A stretch of 11,882 nucleotides of DNA from assembly GCA_029861795.1 (NCBI GenBank), contig JAOTYS010000102.1, forward strand, positions 1 through 11,882. Reading direction: 5' to 3'. The translations under genes were made by a program, and so were the position numbers. Below the pieces are notes generated by a model. The model did not search any database and was not told where the DNA came from. It saw only the letters and a program-made list of their open reading frames with translations. Shown one piece after another: positions 8,055 through 11,882 of this stretch (position 1 is the stretch's first letter; every line of letters begins with the position of its first letter). The DNA comes from Gammaproteobacteria bacterium (lineage in GTDB: Bacteria > Pseudomonadota > Gammaproteobacteria > Arenicellales > JAOTYS01).

Positions 8055-8627
8055 TTAAGTGTCCCGCGCCGACCATTGTTGCGAGTCCCACTTGAGTTGA
8101 TATTTGAACACTTCCAGTCCCATCATAGGTTCTACGCTGGCGATGTCCGGTTGGCTGTAGCACATCTCTAGAATCAGATCTCGCAAATCTTCGTGCGTCT
8201 TGCAAAGAACTTCAATCAACAAGTCATAATGGCCTGCGGCGAACAATACGAAAAGCACTTCTTCACGGTCCACAAAAGGTTTTGCTACTACTCTAGGATC
8301 TGCTCCGGCGGCCAGAGTCAGTCCAATGAAGGTATAGGCAGCATGGTCTAATGCCATAGGGTCGGCCACAGCGACAATTCTTAGCGCTCCTGCATCAATC
8401 ATCTGGTTGACCCGGTTGCGAACCGTTCCTTCCGAGGTGTTGAGCTCGCGAGCGATGGTGGAATAGGGCAAGCGACCGTCTTCCTGAAGCCGTTCAATGA
8501 TGGCCCGATTGAGAGAATCGGAGAGTAATGAACGCGGTACGAGGTTGACCCCGCCCGATTCTTCGTGTCTTTCCTTGCGAGCTGGAGATATAGGTAACGG
8601 ACGAATGCTGGACCGCGGCTTTTTCAT
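8055..8627 (-). CDS. AsnC/Lrp-family transcriptional regulator
   Basis: A 190-residue protein. After an N-terminal basic, probably flexible extension (about 1-34), the winged helix-turn-helix reads LSDSLNRAIIERLQEDGRLPYSTIARELNTSEGTVRNRVNQMIDAGALRIVAV (about 35-87). The RAM/AsnC effector domain follows (YTFIGLTLAAGADPRVVAKPF, VLFVLFAAGHYDLLIEVLC, SVEPMMGLEVFKY). Members bind small nitrogen compounds, often amino acids, and act as dimers or octamers. The ATG at 8627 has GGGGAG three bases upstream, which supports the long start despite the extension. It is divergent from hypB and upstream of the glutamine synthetase/urease genes, the classic position of a local regulator. The 256-base region ahead of it carries palindromes that could be its operators. 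Effector unknown; guanidine or a related metabolite is a guess. Confidence 0.93.
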   Translation of the reverse strand: MKKPRSSIRPLPISPARKERHEESGGVNLVPRSLLSDSLNRAIIERLQEDGRLPYSTIARELNTSEGTVRNRVNQMIDAGALRIVAVADPMALDHAAYTFIGLTLAAGADPRVVAKPFVDREEVLFVLFAAGHYDLLIEVLCKTHEDLRDLILEMCYSQPDIASVEPMMGLEVFKYQLKWDSQQWSARDT

Positions 8628-8651
8628 GAACTCCCCGAGTTAGAAACGCGT

Positions 8652-8664
8652 TACGAAGTTCGTA
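8652..8664. promoter_or_regulatory. Perfect 13-base palindrome, possible regulator operator (site 1)
   Basis: TACGAAGTTCGTA is a perfect 6-1-6 inverted repeat lying 25 bases upstream of the regulator gene start. A minus-strand TATAAA (8675-8670) would place a transcript start at about this palindrome, an arrangement suited to autorepression, but no good -35 box accompanies it. Its right part GAAGTTCGTAGT (8655-8666) recurs at 8747-8758 with one mismatch in 12. Confidence 0.45.
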
Positions 8665-8739
8665 GTCACTTTATAAGAATATGTTAATCCCTTATTTTTT
8701 CGGGATAATATCGATGTGATCCGCAATATTTTAGATTAT

Positions 8740-8758
8740 ACTACTTGAAATTCGTAGT
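8740..8758. promoter_or_regulatory. Second related inverted repeat in the divergent promoter region (site 2)
   Basis: ACTAC (8740-8744) and GTAGT (8754-8758) form 5-base arms around TTGAAATTC. The right part GAAATTCGTAGT (8747-8758) matches site 1 at 11 of 12 bases, in the same orientation and 92 bases away. A plus-strand TATACT (8737-8742), similar to a -10 box, overlaps its left edge and would start transcription toward hypB inside the site. The -35 region is poor. Two like sites on either side of an AT-rich stretch fit a looping Lrp-type regulator; this is inference. Confidence 0.4.
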
Positions 8759-8883
8759 GCACACAAATAACATCTGATATTTGAGTGGCGGTCGCACTCT
8801 GCCTAGTCTTTTTTCAATAGACGCAGAGCAAGTGCTTTCAGTAGCCGCCGCGCCGCGTTCAAACTACGGATGGAGATGCAGTG

Positions 8884-9801
8884 ATGTGTAACGTATGTGG
8901 CTGTGGTCAAGGTGAGATGCGGATCGAAGGTCGCCCTGGGGAACACCACCATCATCATAGTGAGCATGACCACTCTCAGCATCACCCTGGTCACGCTCAT
9001 CACCACACGCAACACCAGCCCAATCTAAATTTTGGCCAAGGCCCGGCAAGAGCCCATGCCCCGGGCCTGAGCCAGACACAGATGGTGCGGATTGAACAGG
9101 ACATCTTGTCTAAGAACGATGGATATGCGGAACAAAACAGAGAGTATCTTACAGAGCGCGGTGTGCTCACACTCAATCTAGTGTCAAGCCCGGGATCGGG
9201 TAAAACCACTTTGTTGACGGCGACCATTAGACAGCTAAAAGATCTGGTGCCAGTGGCGGTTATCGAAGGCGATCAGGAAACTGCGAACGACGCCGAACGC
9301 ATTCGCGAAACCGGTGCAACCGCCGTTCAGATCAATACGGGCAGAGGTTGTCATCTGGACGCCCACATGGTGGGGCACGCTCTTGAGCGTCTGCCACTTG
9401 AGCAAGGTAGTGTGCTGTTCATCGAAAACGTCGGCAATCTCGTTTGTCCCGCGAGCTTCGCGTTAGGTGAGGACTACAAAGTGGTCATACTGTCCGTCGC
9501 CGAGGGTGAAGATAAGCCACTAAAGTATCCGGATATGTTTGCCGTCGCAGATCTGATGATTCTCAACAAGATCGACTTGCTGCCTTACGTCGATTTTGAT
9601 GTCGAACGTTGTACTGACTATGCACGGCGAGTGAATCCGGGTATTGAGGTGTTCAAACTTTCAGCGCGCAGCGGCGAGGGAATGACAAATTGGATTGACT
9701 GGATCAGCGTAGCGTGTAGCCCGATGCTTAGTGTCAGTGTAGAGCGCCCCGAAGGAATGCACGGTGAGATTCCTCAGAACGTTATCGATGCCCCCAGCTA
9801 G
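8884..9801 (+). CDS. hypB: HypB-type nickel-insertion GTPase with His-rich N-terminus
   Basis: HypB is a GTPase that supplies nickel with HypA, classically to [NiFe] hydrogenase. From ATG 8884 the protein has 305 residues and begins MCNVCGCG, the high-affinity Ni motif CxxCGC (Cys2, Cys5, Cys7). Residues 21-44 hold 14 histidines, a nickel store. The G domain shows P-loop SSPGSGKTT (101-109), IEGDQET (128-133), the metal site Cys156-His157 in [10 protein letters not shown] with Cys188 in [12 protein letters not shown], and NKID (228-231). A GTG at 8881 is an alternative start, but MCNVCGCG matches the family and GGAG lies eight bases before the ATG. It is divergent from the regulator and precedes hypA and two ureohydrolases. 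With no hydrogenase gene seen, it probably serves the ureohydrolase, like the HypB homologue reported for guanidine hydrolase. Confidence 0.95.
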   Translation: MCNVCGCGQGEMRIEGRPGEHHHHHSEHDHSQHHPGHAHHHTQHQPNLNFGQGPARAHAPGLSQTQMVRIEQDILSKNDGYAEQNREYLTERGVLTLNLVSSPGSGKTTLLTATIRQLKDLVPVAVIEGDQETANDAERIRETGATAVQINTGRGCHLDAHMVGHALERLPLEQGSVLFIENVGNLVCPASFALGEDYKVVILSVAEGEDKPLKYPDMFAVADLMILNKIDLLPYVDFDVERCTDYARRVNPGIEVFKLSARSGEGMTNWIDWISVACSPMLSVSVERPEGMHGEIPQNVIDAPS

Positions 9802-9842
9802 TCGACAGGCCGCAAACGCACTGGCTCGCGGGATACAACTCA

Positions 9843-10250
9843 ATGCATGAACTTTCCATCGCGCGGAGTCTAATCGAGCTTGCGTGCGAGCACGCTGAGC
9901 AGCAAGGCGCCAGTCGCGTACGCAGAATCAAGGTAAGGCTTGGGGTGTTATCGGGGCTGCTACGTCCTCTTTATTTCTGTTTTGCTGCGTCGTGCAAAGG
10001 AACGCGTTGCGAAGAGGCGGTCCTTGAGATCGAGGAAGTGCCGTTGACGGTCATGTGTCCACGCTGCGACGAGGTTAAAACGCCAGGTTCGCGTTACAGT
10101 TTTTGTTGCCCGACCTGCGGCACATCGACACCCAATGTGATCACGGGTCGCGAGATGCAATTGGTGGCGCTTGAAATTGAGAATAATGGCGCTCGTTCAT
10201 CTCCGAGTGCGCCTCTTGGCGATCGAGAAAAAGAGCAAGCGTATGGTTGA
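9843..10250 (+). CDS. hypA: HypA-type nickel metallochaperone
   Basis: HypA binds Ni(II) through its N-terminal Met-His-Glu and works with HypB. The protein starts MHELSIARSLIELA, with His2 and Glu3 present, and has a structural zinc site formed by CPRC (72-75) and CPTC (89-92). At 135 residues it is about 20 longer than usual, from a polar tail after about residue 113 (ENNGARSSPSAPLGDREKEQ) that looks disordered. The middle segment LSGLLRPLYFCFAASCKGT corresponds to the family's 'G-x-LSGV-x-P-x-x-L-x-F-x-F' but is divergent. The start is fixed by the required MHE; no strong Shine-Dalgarno is seen, and the 41-base gap after hypB suggests co-transcription. The ureohydrolase follows after 59 bases, so its client is probably that enzyme and not a hydrogenase. 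Confidence 0.93.
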   Translation: MHELSIARSLIELACEHAEQQGASRVRRIKVRLGVLSGLLRPLYFCFAASCKGTRCEEAVLEIEEVPLTVMCPRCDEVKTPGSRYSFCCPTCGTSTPNVITGREMQLVALEIENNGARSSPSAPLGDREKEQAYG

Positions 10251-10309
10251 GCAGGATGCGTGGATAAGCGCGAGCGGAATAGTTCGCGTACAAGCAATCA
10301 GGAGAGAGC

Positions 10310-11377
10310 ATGACTAAGAATGGTTCGCCTACGTGGGAATTCGTACCCCACCAACATCAAGGACCGGCCATCCACACCGGCAGTGACGACCACATCTACT
10401 CGCCGACGAAGCACAACGGTGCGTTTAAGTCGAGGGGGTTGGCAACCTTTATGGGCGCCCCTTATTGCCCGCCCGATCGTAATGCGATTCAGGAGATGGG
10501 GGCGAAGATTTGCTTCCTAGGGGTGCCCTGGGATCAGGGTCAAATTGTTCGTGCCGGAACCTCACAAGGGCCTTCAGGAATTCGAGAGGCATCGACGCAG
10601 TATTTTCCTTATATGTTCGAATACGATGTCGACTTGATGAAATTCTTTCATCCTGTGGATTGCGGCGATGTGCCCATTGTGCCGAGCAACAATGAGCGCA
10701 GCCATGAATACATCTACCAGTATGTCACCGAATGCCTGGAGGGCGGCGCCAAGGTAATTCTGTGCGGTGGTGACCATTCAGTCCCGATACCCGGGGCGAG
10801 GGCGCTGTCGGACTTTCATAAGGATGGCAAGATCGGCTACCTGCATGTGGACTGTCACCTCGATTCAGCGCCAGATTGGGAGGGCAATCCCAATACGAAC
10901 TGTTCAGGCCCCGCCCGCGCGTTTGATTTGCCCAACTGCAACGGCGGCAACATGGCGCACTTGGGTTCGCGCAACGGCCTCAACCCAAAGGACTGGGTGG
11001 ACTTCTGGATCGACAATAAGGTGCGGCTGATACCTATGCAAGAGATCGTGGAGCGCGGTATTGAGCCCTGCGCCAGAGAGATATTTGAGATCGCGTGGGA
11101 CGGCACCGATGGGGTGTACTGGTCTTGGGACACCGACTCGCTGGATGCCAGTTGTATGCCCGGCACCACTGCACCGGAGACATTTGGCATCAAGGCCAGG
11201 GAGGCGATTCAGCTGTCACGCGTTGCCGGAACCTATGGCGCGGACATTCTGGAAATATCAGAGCTCTGTCCAATCTTTGACGTCAGCCACATGAGTATCA
11301 AGCTCGCTTGCTGCATGGTTTATCACTACCTGGGCAGTCGGGCGAAGACCTTGCGCGATCAGGGTGAGACAGCTTGA
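10310..11377 (+). CDS. gdmH: Ureohydrolase (arginase/agmatinase superfamily), probable Ni-dependent guanidine hydrolase
   Basis: A 355-residue ureohydrolase with a long N-terminal segment (about 1-63) ahead of the core. Metal ligands are all visible: His156 in CGGDHSVPIPG, Asp181/His183/Asp185 in HVDCHLDSAPDW, and Asp274/Asp276 in SWDTDSLDAS. Compared with agmatinases, DAHxD is DCHLD, the DP after the last Asp is AS, and GTGTPEPGG is GTTAPETFG, so the substrate pocket is altered. Another marked motif is YFPYMFEYDVDL (98-109). The hydrolase splits a guanidino group to urea. Ammonia release from free guanidine is inferred from adjacency to HypB/HypA, the layout reported for GdmH of Synechocystis. 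Guanidinobutyrase or another amidinohydrolase remains possible. AGGAGAG lies just before the ATG. Urease on the opposite strand would use the urea. Confidence 0.8.
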   Translation: MTKNGSPTWEFVPHQHQGPAIHTGSDDHIYSPTKHNGAFKSRGLATFMGAPYCPPDRNAIQEMGAKICFLGVPWDQGQIVRAGTSQGPSGIREASTQYFPYMFEYDVDLMKFFHPVDCGDVPIVPSNNERSHEYIYQYVTECLEGGAKVILCGGDHSVPIPGARALSDFHKDGKIGYLHVDCHLDSAPDWEGNPNTNCSGPARAFDLPNCNGGNMAHLGSRNGLNPKDWVDFWIDNKVRLIPMQEIVERGIEPCAREIFEIAWDGTDGVYWSWDTDSLDASCMPGTTAPETFGIKAREAIQLSRVAGTYGADILEISELCPIFDVSHMSIKLACCMVYHYLGSRAKTLRDQGETA

Positions 11378-11427
11378 GTTTAAGGATTGCTAAAAACTAG
11401 AGTCCAGACATTTAAGAGAGCGAACAC

Positions 11428-11882
11428 ATGAATCCTGCGAAAAACTATGAACATCTATTTTCTCCGTTAGGTGATCCGGAAAATTTTAAGACCCTTGGGA
11501 TCATCACTTTCCTGCGTTCGCAACACGTTCCCATGGAGACGGAAGCGCTAAAGAAGAGCGGTGCCCGATTCGCATTTGTCGGCGTTCCTTACGACGAGGG
11601 AAATGTTGGTAAGCCGGGCTCGGAAGAAGGTGCGCAAGCGTTTCGTATGGCGACCCATGAGTACTTTCCTTATTGGTTTGAGTATCAAGTGGATTTGCAG
11701 GGAAGTTGTGTGGACTGCGGCAATGTCAGGATACCAAAAGTAGTTCCTAAACTTGCCCACGATCGTATTTATCGTGCTGTGCGAGAGGTGCTTGCAGCAG
11801 GTGTTGTACCGATTATCTGCGGCGGCGATCATTCAATCTCCATCGCTGCCGCAAAGGCACTGTCCGATCACATCGGCACGGA
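11428..11882 (+). CDS. Second ureohydrolase paralogue, N-terminal part, cut by the window edge
   Basis: Starting at ATG 11428, with AAGAGAG seven bases upstream, an open frame of 151 complete codons runs off the right edge. It reads ARFAFVGVPYDEGNVGKPGSEEGAQAFRMATHEYFPYWFEYQVDL and later VVPIICGGDHSISIAAAKALSD. The first metal-ligand motif GGDHS is intact; DxHxD and SxDxD lie beyond the window. It shares YFPYxFEYxVDL with the upstream paralogue, so the two belong to one divergent clade, but differs where the other has RAGTSQGPSGIREAS (GKPGSEEGAQAFRMAT) and has a shorter N-terminus. It follows the first gene by 50 bases on the same strand. It may be a second enzyme with its own substrate, or a partner subunit. 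Catalytic competence cannot be judged from the fragment. Confidence 0.88.
   Translation, partial: MNPAKNYEHLFSPLGDPENFKTLGIITFLRSQHVPMETEALKKSGARFAFVGVPYDEGNVGKPGSEEGAQAFRMATHEYFPYWFEYQVDLQGSCVDCGNVRIPKVVPKLAHDRIYRAVREVLAAGVVPIICGGDHSISIAAAKALSDHIGT

Noticed and set aside
8628..8883. Guanidine riboswitch (ykkC, mini-ykkC, ykkC-III) ahead of hypB
   Set aside because: I looked for the paired ACGR-loop hairpins of class II and the conserved cores of the other classes here and before the two ureohydrolases, and found none. A covariance-model search would settle it.
8870..8883. ATG at 8870 and GTG at 8881 as hypB starts
   Set aside because: The ATG at 8870 stops after four codons. The GTG only adds one Met before the canonical MCNVCGCG, and the ATG at 8884 has better spacing to GGAG.
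8884..10250. Hydrogenase maturation locus
   Set aside because: No hydrogenase subunit and no hypC-F genes are present; all neighbours are guanidino/urea hydrolysis genes.
10310..11377. Plain agmatinase (speB) or arginase annotation
   Set aside because: The metal motifs fit the superfamily, but the substrate-side motifs differ and HypB/HypA adjacency matches guanidine hydrolase loci. No polyamine or arginine genes are nearby. Kept only as an alternative.

Overview
The window reads as bacterial accessory metabolism, probably proteobacterial: moderate-to-high GC, Shine-Dalgarno-led genes packed into operons, an AsnC/Lrp regulator, and a fused urease gamma-beta subunit. I cannot place it more finely. 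Its theme is nitrogen release from a guanidino compound by nickel enzymes.

Left edge, + strand (1-924): the C-terminal end of a carboxymuconolactone decarboxylase/AhpD-like protein, then a small glutathione S-transferase-like gene. The pair runs convergently into the urease operon, with a short stem-loop between them.

Centre, - strand (8627 down to 1007): in transcription order an AsnC/Lrp-type regulator, a glutamine synthetase family enzyme, a MetX-like alpha/beta hydrolase, ureE, ureF, fused ureAB, ureC and ureG. All urease active-site residues are visible. No ureD/ureH lies in the window, although it is normally needed for urease activation. A candidate internal promoter lies just before ureAB. 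A possible sigma-54-like GG-N10-GC motif lies before the glutamine synthetase gene.

Right side, + strand (8884 to the edge), divergent from the regulator: hypB with a histidine-rich N-terminus, hypA, and two tandem ureohydrolase (arginase/agmatinase superfamily) paralogues. The second is cut by the window edge. No hydrogenase gene is present. A ureohydrolase next to its own HypA/HypB-type nickel chaperones is the arrangement reported for the Ni-dependent guanidine hydrolase GdmH (Synechocystis Sll1077). The paralogues are therefore more likely guanidine hydrolases than agmatinases.

How the genes may work together (inference): HypA/HypB load Ni into the ureohydrolase, which splits guanidine or a related compound into urea and ammonia. 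Urease, loaded by UreE/F/G, splits the urea. The glutamine synthetase family enzyme captures ammonia or glutamylates an amine intermediate, and the Lrp-type protein controls both arms from the divergent promoter region. The least explained parts are the tandem divergent ureohydrolases, the hydrolase/ligase pair embedded ahead of urease, the absent ureD, and the paired palindromes in the divergent promoter. I saw no mobile elements, CRISPR arrays, tRNA or rRNA genes. No gene-free stretch exceeds 300 bases; the longest is the 256-base divergent region.
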